A stretch of 64,000 nt of DNA from Chaetorhynchus papuensis (GCA_013396525.1 VWYX01001327.1:6033-70032), one strand, 5' to 3'. Counted from the first letter of the stretch, positions 25,555-38,226 are shown. Notes: generated by a model from the letters alone, not told the origin. Made by a program: numbers and translations.

Positions 25555-26659
25555 AATCCTGTCCTGGACTGACAAAAGCAGGATCCTCCAAGTTCTGAGA
25601 TATGCAACTCCAACTCAGGGCACAGGTTTAAACTTCAGGAATTCAACCTTTGGAAACCTTAATTTTCCCCCAGTCTTGTTTCTACTTGGCCCGACTTTCA
25701 CTAACAACTCTTAGGTTTTTGTTTTCTGATGTTCACTGATACTTAATATTCAGGAAAATGTGAAGTATCAGTGGCCCTGACTGACCCAACTGGAAAGTGC
25801 TTTAGTGGGAAGGGCTTTATGCCCAAAGTCTCATATCTTTGAGCTGCTTCCTTCTGTCTCACATCTTTTTCTCGTGCCCCAGTCCCGGGTCTGCTCCCAT
25901 GAGAGGGCCTGTGCACACCCATGCGAGGCAGTGGTCCCCACTAGCACCAAATGGTTGCTGCTCACTTGCTGCTCCCCCAGGCCTGCTTGGGCCACAGATC
26001 ACTGCCCTCAGTGTTCCACCCTGATGGCAGAAGCCCCAGCACCAGCAAAGCTCCGAGCTCAGACTCAGCTCCAAAAAGCCTCAACTAGAGGAATCAAAGG
26101 AAGTACACTCCTCTGCAGAGGTCTGTCCCATCCCAGCAGAGGGCTGCAAGCAGGGACAGACTGCAGCCCACAGGTTTAACTCACTGTTACATGAGATGGG
26201 GACTTTCTTAGGTACTCAACCTTATCTCATAGGGAACAGGAAAGAAAACAGATTCAGGAAGATCTGTGTGATCTCCATAAAATGCCTTGTTTATGATGAA
26301 TGATCTCAGAACCCCTCCTGTTCTGTTGTTCCCAGGGAAGGGGGTTTCCTTACAGAGAGTACTGAAACACTATAAGGGACAGGAACCTGTAAATAACATC
26401 TGTAGGAGAGGGCAGAAAACACTAGAAACAACACATTTATGCACGTAGCATAAAAATGCAAGCAGGACTTGGCTTTACTGGGTGAACCTCATCAGAGCCT
26501 GGACTCTTCCTTTGCTATTAGCTCAACTACACTCAGGAAAAGATGCTAAAAATCAAAGCAGAAGAGCAATACCCAGGTAGATATCACTTCTGATCTAAGG
26601 ACTCTGCTATTACTTTTGTTTTCGTACCAGCATTATCTACTTTTATGAGCTGGTAACAA

Positions 26660-26770
26660 GAGAACACAGAAATTACACAAGTTGCCCAAGGTGATACAGC
26701 GAACCAGCAGCACACCAGAGAATACAACACAGACCTTGCAAGTCCTAATTTGCTGCCCTGCCTGCCTCCC
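26660..26770 (-). mobile_element. MIR-like SINE relic, antisense
   Basis: Reads ACACAAGTTGCCCAAGGTGA then TACAGCGAACCAGCAGCAC, which is the reverse complement of the MIR core (TGACCTTGGGCAAGTCACTT). The upstream and downstream parts also follow the reversed MIR layout, but with many changes. Confidence 0.65.
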
Positions 26771-27279
26771 TCTCATATCTGATGCACCCCCGGGATACAA
26801 ATACAGCTTTGGTAAAACTAAAGTTCAACCAGAATGCACTTCCTGATCACATACAGGAGTATGTATTATAAAAGCACCCTTATCATTGCCTTTCCATGGA
26901 GGTGCACCAGGCCATTTCACTTGGAATTTCTGAGGAGTTAAAAAATAATATATAACTGCTGCAACTTAAAACTGTACAAACTATGCCCTAACACTTCAGC
27001 ACCCTGCTTAATACAGCACTACCTACCCAAGAGAGAAGAGGCTGGAGCCAAAGACAGAGATATGGCTGAGATGGCAATTGTTTCTTACAGGGAAAGGCTA
27101 ATGGAGTGAGCAAAGAAATCAAAGTACAGCGTAGTTGTACAGATGATTGCAGGCAGAGAGGGAAAAAGGGCCTGCCACAAAAAGCAAATAACAAATGAAA
27201 CTCTGTTTTCTATTGCTCAGCAAGGGCAGGGGAGGATGTATGGCAAAGTCAGCTGTTGTTGAGGTTAGGAGTCGAGGGT

Positions 27280-27478
27280 GCCTGTCATTTAACCCTGGAT
27301 CTGGCTCTCACTTGGCTGAGGGCATTAGGTAAGTCAGTAACACTCTCTACCTTCATTTCTCCATCTGTAAAATGGGGTCTGGAATAATACTTCCACCACA
27401 GGGTGGATTGAAGAGCAGCTATAGAAAACTTTGAAATGTACAGCCATAGATCAGGGCTAAGTAGCTTTGTTTCTGCCA
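27280..27478 (+). mobile_element. MIR-like SINE relic, sense
   Basis: Contains the MIR hallmark CATTTCTCCATCTGTAAAATGGGG, given here in part as CCATCTGTAAAATGGGG. It is preceded by GGTAAGTCAGTAAC and followed by GGATTGAAGAGC and a TTTGAAATGTACAG tail, matching the order of MIR/core-SINE parts. It is an old diverged copy. Confidence 0.78.
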
Positions 27479-30400
27479 CAAACAGTCACTTTGGGCCAAT
27501 ATATGTTGACATGATGTTACAGAACCAATGTAAGATGTTAGAAAAATGGGTATGTTTATTAAATGCATAGGTTAGCTTCAGGGGAAAGGCTTCCGTGCTT
27601 AATGAGGCAAATACATGATTTTTCAATAGGTACCAGAATGCAAAAGGAATTTTTTTATTATTCTTTTCTTCTAATTTTGTACATACACAATATTGTACTG
27701 CGCTGTCTGTGAACTGTACAGGTACCCAGGCAAAGCCCAAAAATTAACCTAAGGCTATCAGTGAATATGAACTAGCTTTATCCTTCAAAAGCTGTCAGTG
27801 TAGGTCTGATACTTCATGTATGACATTCAGGGCAGAAGCACCTTCACATACAAATAATGCACTTAAGAGCACTGCAAGACAAGATCTTAATCTCAAGAAA
27901 AAATGATGTCTCTCCAATGTGTCAGAACTTCAAAAGTAATTGTGAGATCTGCTGGTGATTCTCTTAAAGACTCTTTAGAGCTCCTTTTAGAGGGGCCTTG
28001 GGCTGATTCATGTTGATCGTGTCTGACAGCTAGCATTTCTGTTAATAATAATCATAAATAAAGTGGACAAGGTTGCCTGACCTAAAATGAGCATATCTAT
28101 AGTGCCATATCCATTACAGTACAGTGGATCTGTGACCGCAAATCAGGAAAGGTCCAATGGTCTTGACATTTTGTATTAAAATAATATCTGTCTTTTAAGA
28201 TCTCAGAACCTTTTTGTGCTATCTTTTTCATTAAAAAGTGTTCCTTAAGAGATGACTCTCACAGTATAAGAAAGAAGATGTTACAGAGGATGAAAGATTG
28301 CAAAACTTTGCATTTTTTCATTATACAATAAAAATACATCTGCGAACAGCTCTATTCTCCCTTATATCTTAACTCCACCTTCATGTTCTCCTGCATTGAA
28401 GTAATAAGCCTGGTTTTATGCCATCATAAATCTGCTGACATGTGAAAAATTATACTATTATCAAACACATCAAAACAGAATTATGATTTCACTGCTGCAG
28501 GACCAAATGCAAACAGGAGCTGGGTTATATGAAAGTGAAGCCTGATTAATTTCTGGGCAGTGGTTTTCTGCTAGAAATAGGGATGGTGGTAAAGATTTGA
28601 GTTTTTTTAATTTCCATAAAACCCCTGGTTGCACTTATAGACAAGTCAGTCCAAACAATACAGGAATTACTTGCTGATATAGGGGATCACTCTCAAAAGT
28701 AAAGTATTGGAGATGATGCACTGAGAATCTCTCCCCATCAGGTGACATGCTGAATTAAGAGAGAAGCTTTGTAAATTACTGTAAGGGAGGTCAATGTGCC
28801 AGGCTATGCTGAGTCCACTGGAGCAGGCAATTTCCAAGGACACAGACAGGCCCTTCACTGAAAACTCTCCACCCCCGAAATTCATGTCCAGCATCAGGCA
28901 GATAATTGCAGCATTGCTGACGAAGGAGAGAGGAACTAACTCACACAAGCAATTAGAATAAAGAGATTAATCTCTTGGCCAGCCAAAAAAAAGAGGTGTG
29001 TTTGGGGAAAAAGACAGGTCAAATGTTACACAGCAGTAAAAAAGCAGCTAAGCTAGGACTCCTCATGTTCCCTGCTAAAGAAAGGTTCATACTTACACCC
29101 TCACTTGCTAATTTTGCACGCCTGCACTGCATGCCAAACCAGTGTCATTGTTCTGCCAGGTAGGCTCAAGGCCTCTTCTTTCCTAGTGTGTCCTCTAGAC
29201 TGCTGCAAGAGCAGTCTTAAACCTGAGTCTCAAACAGATCTCTCCTTCACAACTCCCTTTTCATGACCACTGACACAATATTTAGTCCTGCACAGGGGTT
29301 ACCAAAAGCCAAAGCTGTGAGCCAAAATACAGCCCTGGTATAAAATACAACACACACATCTGAAGCTTGTCTGTAATTAGAACGCCACAAAGAAAATGCT
29401 TTTGTCACTGATATCTCCAGCCTTGTCCAGGCTCCGATGTGCTATCAAAGGAGAGAGAAGTGAAATGAAACAAGCAGTTTTGTGAGCATCAGAGTAAACA
29501 AATCCTGGTCCTCTAGTGATTTAGTTTGGAGATGAACTCTGGTGTCTAAAGAATCCAGAGGTTCTGCCTGAAGTTTTCTTAGAGTATTTTTGTAAAAATC
29601 TCCCTTGGGGGAGTAAGGGGGGTTCTCTAGTATGTAATTTGTTCCCTCATCTGCACAGCTGTCTGTTTCCACAAAACTTGATAATTTTTTCCATCTAAAT
29701 GACCTGTGGAAAAAGTCCGTATTAGATTGGCAGTTTCTCCACAAGACACAATCCAGTTGTCAGTTTGCACCCACAAATGCCATCTCTGTGGACAGCTTTG
29801 TTCTCATTTTCCACAAGATACAAATCATTGTTCTCTTCCTTGCAAGTTATTATTAACAAGTGTATATTTGAAAGGGGTTTTTAGAGGCAGAGCTCCTCAG
29901 AACGAGGAAAATCAATATAGTACCATTTAACTGAAGGGCTAGGAAAAGAGGTTTTCTCAGAGGATACAAAGATAACTTCAGAAATATTATTTGGTCATTT
30001 GGTGTGGTCTTGCATCATGTAGAGTGATCACCTTCAGATGCATCCTCTGAACAGGTACAATCAGCTATGCATTTATGGATGTTGCTTTAATAGCAGTGTC
30101 TATTGCATTCACATCTGTGCTGCACATGTTCTTTCTGCTACCACAGTCAAGAGCATAAAGAAAGGGAGAGTTATGCATTACTCTGTTCACTGGAAATTAA
30201 TTCCAGAGGTGAGTATCACAGCAAGTGGAATGGCTGGTGAATTAGGAACACTATAAGAAAAACACATTTTGGACAGACAGAGCTACTGTAGAATAAGTAG
30301 CTACTGATATTCCACATACCTGTGCCACCAGGTCCAATGTCAACATGATTTTTTTTCAGAAGTAAGTTAGGCGGGACTAGCACTACAGGTTGGGAAAACA

Positions 30401-31349
30401 GCACCCAGGAAAAATGTGAGGTGACCAGCTCATGAACGGTCCCCATCCCTGTTCTGCAACTTTAAGAAACTTGCTCTAGTGGAAAGCTGTACCAGTTGCA
30501 ACTGCACAGACTCTTGATGGGACCCAGGAGGCCCTTGCCATCTAATCAGAAAGTCCTGATGCAGTGTGAAGCTACTGGGGATTATGTCTGAACAAAGATG
30601 AGGCTTCCCGATCCATTCCATGATCACTAAAAAAGTTTCAGATTTGCAAGTGCTTCAGTGCAGTAGTTCCTATACATTGTTCTTAATATTACCTATTATC
30701 TGTTATCAATAAATTTCTGGGAAAAGGAGCCACAACTCAAAAGTTAAAAGTCAAGAGTCTCAGGTACAGCATAACATCTTTCTAGGGGCATGGGCACATT
30801 TTTGTTCCATCTTCTATGTGGGAAGAAGGAACTCAATAGTGGTTTCAGATGTAGGGTATCTTGCACCTTTGGGCATCCAGAGCACACAAGGAACAGAAGT
30901 GGGCTCACAAAAGTTACAGCTACTTAGCAAGACTCTGGTCTTGGGCTGGTGAAACCTGTGCATATTAAGAGGGAAGTCTGTGTTCAAAGTGCTTAAGAAT
31001 AACAGTTATATTTCCTACCCTCATAAAGGCATCTTTCTGGAATCAAATCAGAAGAATATTTGTATAAATAAATACTTGAATGTGGCTGTCATTGGCAACA
31101 TTAACCAGTTTTTGTTCATCTGAAGTTAACCTAAGTGAAAGAGGTCAGGAGGAGACTCCACTGCAAAGGCAATGCAACCACAAAGGATTAGTGAATGTTC
31201 CAAAATGAAAAAAGGCAGAGCCTAAGATACTTGCTTCTCAGCTAAGAGATGGAACTGGTATTTAACTAGCTCACCCTTAGGGCCAGCCTACCCACTGCGT
31301 ACTAATCTGCTTTGGTCTGCATCCCTCTTTCCCACCACCACAAGCTTAC

Positions 31350-34300
31350 CTGCATTTAGTCGTTTCTTTGGGGTTTTGAGGCTGCGGCACCTGCCACTGG
31401 CAGAGCTGCTGTTCTCGCTCATGGAGTCCTGCGCTGAGGAGGCGCTCCCCGTCGCCTCGCTGTCCCTCATCATGCTCTCGTAGCCGCTGCTGCCCCCACT
31501 GTGGTAGAAGAGGGCTGTTTTCCCCATGGCGGGGGGCAGCTCCCCGCTCAGGACACTGCTGTTGTCGCTCCCGTGGCCGCTGCTGCAGCGGTGAGGCTTC
31601 CGAGGAGGGGTGATCTTGCTGTAAGGTGAAGGCAGCATTTGAACAGCTGGCTTCTCATCTCCGGGAAGGCCCCCGCGCTCATCTGCCTCCGAGCCTCCCC
31701 GCAGCTGTACGCCTCTGGCACTGGTGCTCCCTTGGAGCAGCTCTGAAATCCGCCCATTGACAGCTCGAAGGGGCAATTTAGAAGCAAGGCTGGAGCCCCG
31801 GCTTCTGCTGAGGGACTGCATTGACCAGGACATGTTCTTCCCACTTGGGGGCAAACTGGAGCTCTGCCCTACGGACTGAGGCAGAGACTTGGTGGAGAAG
31901 CTGAGCGTTTTGGTGGCAGAGGCAGAGAGGCTGCGGGCCTTGGGACTTGCCAGCAGGAGCTTGCTGACTGCAGAGATCTTTGACTGGCTGGCTTTTGGGG
32001 AGGCACCTGCTGACTGGGAGAGGCCTGAGTTGGTGGGTGAGGACATAGCACTGCGGCTGAGGCTCCTTCCAGCCCTAGGCATGGTGGTGTCTCTGCCAGG
32101 GCTCATTTTGGAACTCACAGAGGACAGACTTTCTGCTCTTTCCAGCGACAAACACTCATAGTGGCTTCCCGTGGACCTCCCTAGGGAGTTGGTCCTGCTG
32201 GCGAGCTGCTCCAGCTTGGCACTGAAAAGCTTGCTGCTGCTGTTGTTGATGCTGCTGTCAATGCCAGGGCCTTTTTGTTTGGCATTGTGCTCCTCAGGGA
32301 AGCTGGCCAGGAAGGACATAGGCTGGCTGGAGGGACTGCTCGTGGTGCTGCTGGCTGCACTGTGCTGGGGGCTGGCTCTGTTCTTCTGATCCAAGCTTGA
32401 CTTTCTCACAGGTGGCAGAGGAGGGGTCCCTTTGGGACGAGTGAGGATGCAGTGTTTGGGAGAGGCTATTTTCTTGTCAAGACTAGCCTTAGAAAACTGG
32501 GGAAGAGCAGGAGAACTGACTCCGCTGCTGTCAGTAGAAGTAGGATGGGGATGACTATCAGACTCCTCCACCTTGCTTGCCTTTGGGAGCCCTCGAGGGA
32601 GGCTACAATTCTTGAAGCTGTCACTGGAATGAACAGGACTTTGGGTTGCAGAGCTGGATGCTGCCACCTCACACCCATCCACAATCCTTTTTAGACTGTC
32701 AGATCCTGGGGAGATAGAGGTGTCTCCACTGCTGGTGCTAAACCTGTCTGCTGAGGACTGCTTTGTGCTGTGCTCGGGCTTGGCTGAAACCGCGACTGTA
32801 TCAGGCCTTGGCCCATCACTGCTCCCAGAGCTGTCCTTTTTAACATCTTCTTCTCTCTTCAGCCAAGGGTCTTCAAATTTGATAACCTGCTTAGCAATGG
32901 ATTCTTTCCCGTCATGGGGATGAACAGCTTTTGTGTCTGCAGTCCCTGCCAGTATAGCATCATCAGTGTCTTGAGCTTTGAAAGAATTAACAGCAATACA
33001 TGGATACACGGTAATGTTTGTCTTCATTGGGATGTAGCCTTCACAGCTGCTAAGGCTTGCGGTGTTTTTGATGGTGACAGTAGTTTTGCCTAGGGCTGAT
33101 ATTTTACAGCCTTTGATGGGTGGCACTTTGCCGAAGGCTTCCTCCCCCATTTCCGACAGTATAAGCATGTTGTCAGTCACTGACTTCTGTTTGTCACTTA
33201 CACAAATCATGCTGGCACTTTGTATGGCGCTTGCAAACTCGGAGACGGGGGGTTCTGCCATGGCTTCCCCATGCCCATAGCATGCCTGGGCGATGAAGCT
33301 GTGGCACGACTGGTCCCCGTCACTCCCTGTGCTCATTTCGCTCAACCATGAGCTGATGGATGAGCGCCTGCTGCCATCATCTTGGGGTTTGTCATCCAGA
33401 CTCAGCTTTGGAAGAGGAAGAAACTGTGTGATGCTGACTTCAGACACAGGAGCTGCACTGGAGTAACATTCAAGATCTTCAGAGATACTGCTGATAATAC
33501 TGACTGGCCTAGAGCCAGAGGCCAAAGCCTGCACAGAGCAGTCACTGTTAAAACTGATGATACTGGTCGGGCGCCCATTGTCAAGGACACCACTAATGGT
33601 CAGCTCTTCCACAAGAGTGAACACCAGCTCGTCCTCTCCATTCAGCTCCAGTGGCTGCTGAACAGTCACCATGGTGGTGCTCAGAATCTCCTTCTTGGAT
33701 TCTGGAGAAATGCTGTGTTGCTGATCTTCACTGAGAACTGTCTCTTCAAAATCCCCGTTGCTGGATGACACGGACTTTTTCATGATCTGAGGGCTCATGC
33801 CTACAGGTGGGGTCCGGATTTCTGGCTGTAACAATGATTCACTAGATGTCATTGCAGCATCCCTACTCAGGGGAGCTGGTGGGGGAGTGGAGCTGGGCAG
33901 GACTCCTTTCTGTGTATAGACCTTGCACCTCTGGGAAGGAGAGGTTGGTGGCTTATACTCAGATGTCTTTGAGAGGCTTGCAATGCCAAGCCGGGGTGAA
34001 CCCATTGGCCGAGGTTTGCCTTCCACAAATCCACAGGTGTTGAGCCCTTCTCTGCTGCTCTGCAAGCTGGTGCTGTGTGCTAACTGACAAGAGTTCAGCT
34101 CTTTACTAGAGCTGCCTGTTACACTCCTGGGAGAAGAAGGAGTTGAAAGATTGGTAAGAGCTCCAGAAGGAACAGGGGAGTGATTTCTCCTAGATTTGCT
34201 GGGTGTTGTATTTGTATTTTCCTTGGCTTCTCTATCAGGATGCTGACATTCTGGCATCGTATCTTCCTTATCTGACTCTGGTAAGTGGCTGAGCTCTGCC

Positions 34301-34782
34301 AGCTGGCTTGAGACAGCACACTTAGACATCTGGTCTGAGCTAAATTGAGCAGGCATCTCTTCAAAGGGAAATTTGTCGGTCTCTTCACTGCCATCTATGC
34401 AATCCAGCCTCTCCTGGAGCTCTGCAAAAGTGTTGCACTTCAGGCAGTCTCTTTCAGACGTGCTGGGCCCTGATTCGCTAACTTCCTCCAACCTGCCCTC
34501 ATTTTTGGTCTTTTGCAGAGCAGGAACTATGGGAACAAAGTCAGGGGGACCCTCGTTATCTGTTAGTTCCTTGTCAGAAAGGGCAGTGCCATTGGGGCCA
34601 ACGTAAATCACCGTGTCACACGACTGCTCACTGCTGGATGAATAATCAGGATCACTTGACAAATGCAAAATAGGGAAGTCTGGGTCCACAGTGTTTCTAG
34701 AATGGAAAGGCCTCAGCTGGGTTGGCCTCCGCATCCTGCCCTCCTCACAAGAGCTCTCTCCTCCAGAAGAACTTGATGTGTA
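31350..34782 (-). CDS. KIF26B: KIF26B giant tail exon (3,433 bp, 1,144 codons)
   Basis: One exon encodes most of the KIF26B tail. It begins YTSSSSGGESSCEEG and soon holds a block SSSSEQSCDTVIYVGPNG followed by TDNEGPPDFVPIVPAL, which I recognise as KIF26B-type sequence. The rest is rich in Ser, Pro and charged residues and looks disordered. It carries several conserved islands: VTVQQPLELNGEDELVFTL, GRPTSIISFNSDCS with SRPVSIISSISEDLECYSS, GTPPLPPVRKSSLDQKNR (a proline-rich, SH3-like motif), KLPLRAVNGRISELLQG, and PYSKITPPRKPHRCSSGHG near the end. The exon runs in phase 0 from the acceptor at 34782 to a donor GTAAGC below 31350, and leaves one base of a split Gly codon. Exon size and content favour KIF26B over the shorter paralogue KIF26A. 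There are no internal stops, so the gene is intact here. The tail is where regulators act: phosphorylation and ubiquitin-mediated turnover are reported for mouse Kif26b. Confidence 0.95.
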
Positions 34783-35091
34783 CTGCAACATGAGAGAGAG
34801 AGTCTGTGACATTTCAGCATTGCAAGCTGCTCCTTGCACAAACTGCATACACAAAAAGCTCACGGCCACATCTGAACTGGGAGAACTCTAAACTAAGGCA
34901 CAGAACTCTGAAGTTGCCACAGCCCTAGAGCAAACACACGCTATGTTCAACGGAGAACCCAAAGCCCCAGCTCTGAGTCCCACTCAAAATCATAAGACTT
35001 CCCAAAAAAAGTACTAAAAATATGGATTAGGATACCTCCCTTAACTGAGCCTGGACAAAGAAATCAGATATTTGGCAAAGGCTTTGCTGAT

Positions 35092-35112
35092 TGTGTGTGT
35101 GTGTGTGTGTAT
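35092..35112. repeat. (TG)n microsatellite
   Basis: About nine TG units followed by ATGTTTGTG, in the 1.1-kb intron beside the giant exon. Confidence 0.93.
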
Positions 35113-35264
35113 GTTTGTGCATTTGAAGAGGAACAAGAAAACTCGTTACATATGACCCCATACTACCAGTGTGTGGAATTGTGTAACGTGCACTCAGAGG
35201 TCTCTGGAGACACAGTGCTCTGATGGCGTGTGGACTGAACCCTTCACTTGTCTCTCTTCAATCA

Positions 35265-35289
35265 ATTGACAAAAAAAGCTTTTGTCAAT
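35265..35289. repeat. perfect 10-bp inverted repeat (5-base loop)
   Basis: ATTGACAAAA, loop AAAGC, TTTTGTCAAT. It can form a small hairpin in the nascent RNA, about 480 bases upstream of the giant exon's acceptor. Confidence 0.8.
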
Positions 35290-35897
35290 CTGTAGCCTGC
35301 CAATTTAAATTAAATGCATAAAATTCACTCATTCTGCCCAATTCACATCATAAGTTGCACAGAAGCAACCAGAACTCTAAAACATGAAAATGGATATAAT
35401 CCATCTTCACTCTACTTTTTGGAAAATCTATCACCGATATTTAGAAGCAGTAGGAATAAAAGGGTCATCAATGCTGACACTGGACACAATTGTTCTGCAT
35501 TTATTTTGCTCCCACTCTCTCTGAGAAGCATAGAGAATCTAATTCTTAATTAATCCAAATTTTCTTTAACTCTACAGCAGTTTAACTCTTTATTATGTCA
35601 TTAGCACTAAGAGCATAAGGGAAAATAAATGCTCCCTGACAGCTGTATTATTAAACAAGGCCAGCTTACAAACCTGCTACAGCAGATGTGTCTGAACTCA
35701 CTCCTCTGTCTCTGAAGCTGGAGCATTTACCCCTCTGATATTGCTGACACTTGCCTAGGACTGGGTACATACAACCCATACACTTTGGAACTGGTTACTG
35801 ATTTTGTTACATGCTGCTCTACCCAGTCAAGGATCCTTCATGATCCTTCCTCCTCCCTCCTCCATCACTATAAGAAGGGAGTTACACATTGTCTTAC

Positions 35898-36060
35898 CTT
35901 AGTTTTCTTTTTCTTCATCCTGAGGACCCTTGAGGCAATCTGGATGGTGGAGAGCGTCTCGGCGTAGTTCCCCGCCGCAGCTGAAATGTGAGCTATCATC
36001 GTGGTGCGGCAGTTCATATTCCCCAAGGACTCTCGGAGCAGCATGGTCAGCTTGCTGTCT
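35898..36060 (-). CDS. KIF26B: KIF26B internal exon: C-terminal end of the kinesin motor domain (163 bp)
   Basis: This exon encodes 54 complete codons after one base that completes an Arg codon from the previous exon, which is outside the window. It starts DSKLTMLLRESLG and ends RVLRMKKKKTK. The first part matches the kinesin SKLT...LL(R/Q)(E/D)SLGG helix, followed by the strand and helix that close the motor fold (TMIAHISAA, then YAETLSTIQIASR). The run of lysines marks the motor/tail boundary. KIF26 proteins are atypical kinesins that bind microtubules but are reported to lack normal ATPase activity; KIF26B acts in cell adhesion, polarity and Wnt5a-Ror signalling. Splice sites are clear: acceptor ...TTTTGCAG just above 36060 and donor GTAAGA just below 35898. 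The phase joins cleanly to the next exon (AAG|TAC). In mammals I believe this is exon 11 of 15, but that number is from memory. The paralogue KIF26A is the only serious alternative. Confidence 0.93.
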
Positions 36061-38209
36061 CTGCAAAATAAAGTGAATTAAGGCTACATTAGCCAGCAAG
36101 GCTTCGCTTTGGCCATCATGATGTAACTTGGGTCTTGGCAAGATATTTTCTCCTCTTTTTAATGGAATCCTAATTAGTTTCCTTCCTCAGGTTTGCACTA
36201 TGTTGTGCAGCTGAGTATGCTGAAAGACCCTGGACTACAATTCAAAATTCTTTTCTCTTCTCAGTTCCCCTTTTCTCTCTCCTTTCGGTCTCAGTCCTTC
36301 TCCATTGTTACCACTGCCAACAGAGAGATGCAGACCAGCAATGGAGACTGTTAAAGAGCCACAGCAGCAAACACCAAACTGCTGCTCTTTTGAAGTGCAC
36401 AGTGTGCAGACAAACCCTGGCCCAGCTCTGGAGGACAAGGGTACTGGATTAGATTAGAGAACACAATTTTTTTGTTGCCTTCTAGGGCATTGGGTAACTC
36501 GATATTAATAACAGTTAAATCACTGAAGTCAGTTCTGGAAGATGCTGGTAAAATACAAACCAATCAAGCCTTCAAACTTCACACAATTGTTCTTTCATAT
36601 TAGATCTTTTCTTTCACTAAGGCAGAAATCAAATTTTCTGTTCTAGCCATTTACTCTATTGTTCAGTACCAGACAGCTTTTGAAATGCTGATGCCTTATT
36701 GTGGGGCTGTCTGTGACTGGACTGAGAATATGAATTTTAACAAAATAATGATGCATATATAGTATTTTCGAGGTGGTCATCCAATCCTGTAGTCAGAAAT
36801 GCACAATATATAATTTTTAAAGAGACCCTTAGCTCCATGGTGTACAGGTCAGCTGGATGGTTAGCTGGGAAATGGCGTTCTCTTGAAAAGAGTCTCCCTA
36901 TGCTAAAGGTTGTGGATGATGATTACATACAGCTGGAAACAAAGAGAGCAACAGCCTGATATTTATCTATCACTAAAGGAATTTCTTCCGCTGTTGTAAT
37001 GATGGTGATACTTTCAGTGGCTACAGATGAGATTTTTGGGGCTCACTGTTAAATATCTGCAAATGACCCATGGTGCATGTGTTTCCTTGTTCATTGACCT
37101 GAAATTTCCAGCTCACAGGAACTCTGCATAAAGCTGCAGCTGCTGGGAACTGAAGCTATGCCTGCTGGATGGGACTGATGGGCAAACACTCTTGGACCTC
37201 TCTTTTTGATTGAATAAACAATAATATTTTGCTGCGTATTTTGATGCAATAGCTCTGGAGAGTTCTCATCTCCTGAGGCTTCTACTACTTCTAGTACTGC
37301 AGTTTCAGCTTGACTAGAAATACTGAAAGTAAAACATTTTTTTTGTTTCAGGATTTCTGCTTCCATCTGCTCCAGACACATTGAAGACAGTCTAGTGTCT
37401 TTGAGAAGCAAACAAACATCCATAAAGACTATACTGAGACAGCCTCACTCATTTCACTTGTGACCTAAGGCTGCTTTGAATCCACAGATCCAGAGCTAAT
37501 AGGCTGCTGTGTCTCAGGTTAGTGTCCCTCCTTTCCGTAGCAAAATAATTAAGATGTCAAATTTTGTACATCAGTTACTGCCACTCCAGTGCAGAGTAAC
37601 ACGGAAATTATTAACATCTCCACAGAAATCAATAACAAGCCTTTCATTTCCTAGTGCTTCTATAATAGCAAAACATGAGACAACAGGGGAAAGTGCAAAA
37701 GAATACATTCTGAACATGTTGGTCTCCTGAGAATGCATAACCCATGCAGCCAGCATCAGCACTGAGGCGTGGCTTTCCTAGAGATATACGCATTAGGAAT
37801 GTAAAATAACCTGTGCCATCTGCCTTGTACTGAAATATCCACTTGCAAGAAGAATAACAATACTGAGGAGATACCTATTTATAATTCAAATGATCCTCTG
37901 ACATGGATGGGAACTACAGGGCAGATTTGTTAAAGATTAAAGGACGAACGTAGCAGTAAAAAGCCCAGCTAGCACTGATTTCTAATTTCAGAGTTTGTTC
38001 ATTCAGCACAGTCTACATCTTGATGCTCACTTCACCTTGTACCCAGAGAAAATAACTAGCATCATGTCACTACTGTACACTGAAGAATAACATAAAGAGG
38101 AAGAAAGTTACTAAACACAGATTTTTGTCAATTCTGGACACTGTCATAAGACAAGTTCAGCTGTCAAGGTTCACTGACCTCTCACAATAGCACCTACTAA
38201 CTTCTGAAT

Positions 38210-38226
38210 GAAAGAAAGAAAGAAAA
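38210..38226. repeat. (GAAA)n short tract
   Basis: About four GAAA units in the large intron. Confidence 0.85.

Larger units (their letters stand above)
18014..31349 (-). other. KIF26B: KIF26B intron (13.3 kb)
   Basis: GT-AG, phase 1 (G|GT). I see no exon of KIF26B or of another gene inside it. It holds two MIR-like SINE relics (about 26.66-26.77 kb antisense, 27.28-27.48 kb sense), a (CA)n tract at 25523-25554 and an A14 run at 24698-24711. The remainder is unique AT-rich sequence with no feature I can support. Reading through the donor adds only 19 codons before a stop at 31288-31290. Confidence 0.9.
34783..35897 (-). other. KIF26B: KIF26B intron (1,115 bp)
   Basis: Short GT-AG intron, phase 0. 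The acceptor ends ...TGTTGCAG directly before the TAC codon of the giant exon. It holds a (TG)n tract at 35092-35112 and a perfect 10-bp inverted repeat at 35265-35289. The reading frame of the giant exon happens to stay open for 29 codons into this intron (to 34869) and includes an ATG. That extension is not coding when the acceptor is used. Confidence 0.9.

Noticed and set aside
34783..34869. In-frame N-terminal extension of the giant exon starting at an ATG (29 codons)
   Set aside because: It lies beyond a strong TTGCAG acceptor, and the preceding motor exon joins in phase at 34782. The extension has no family match, so it is intron.
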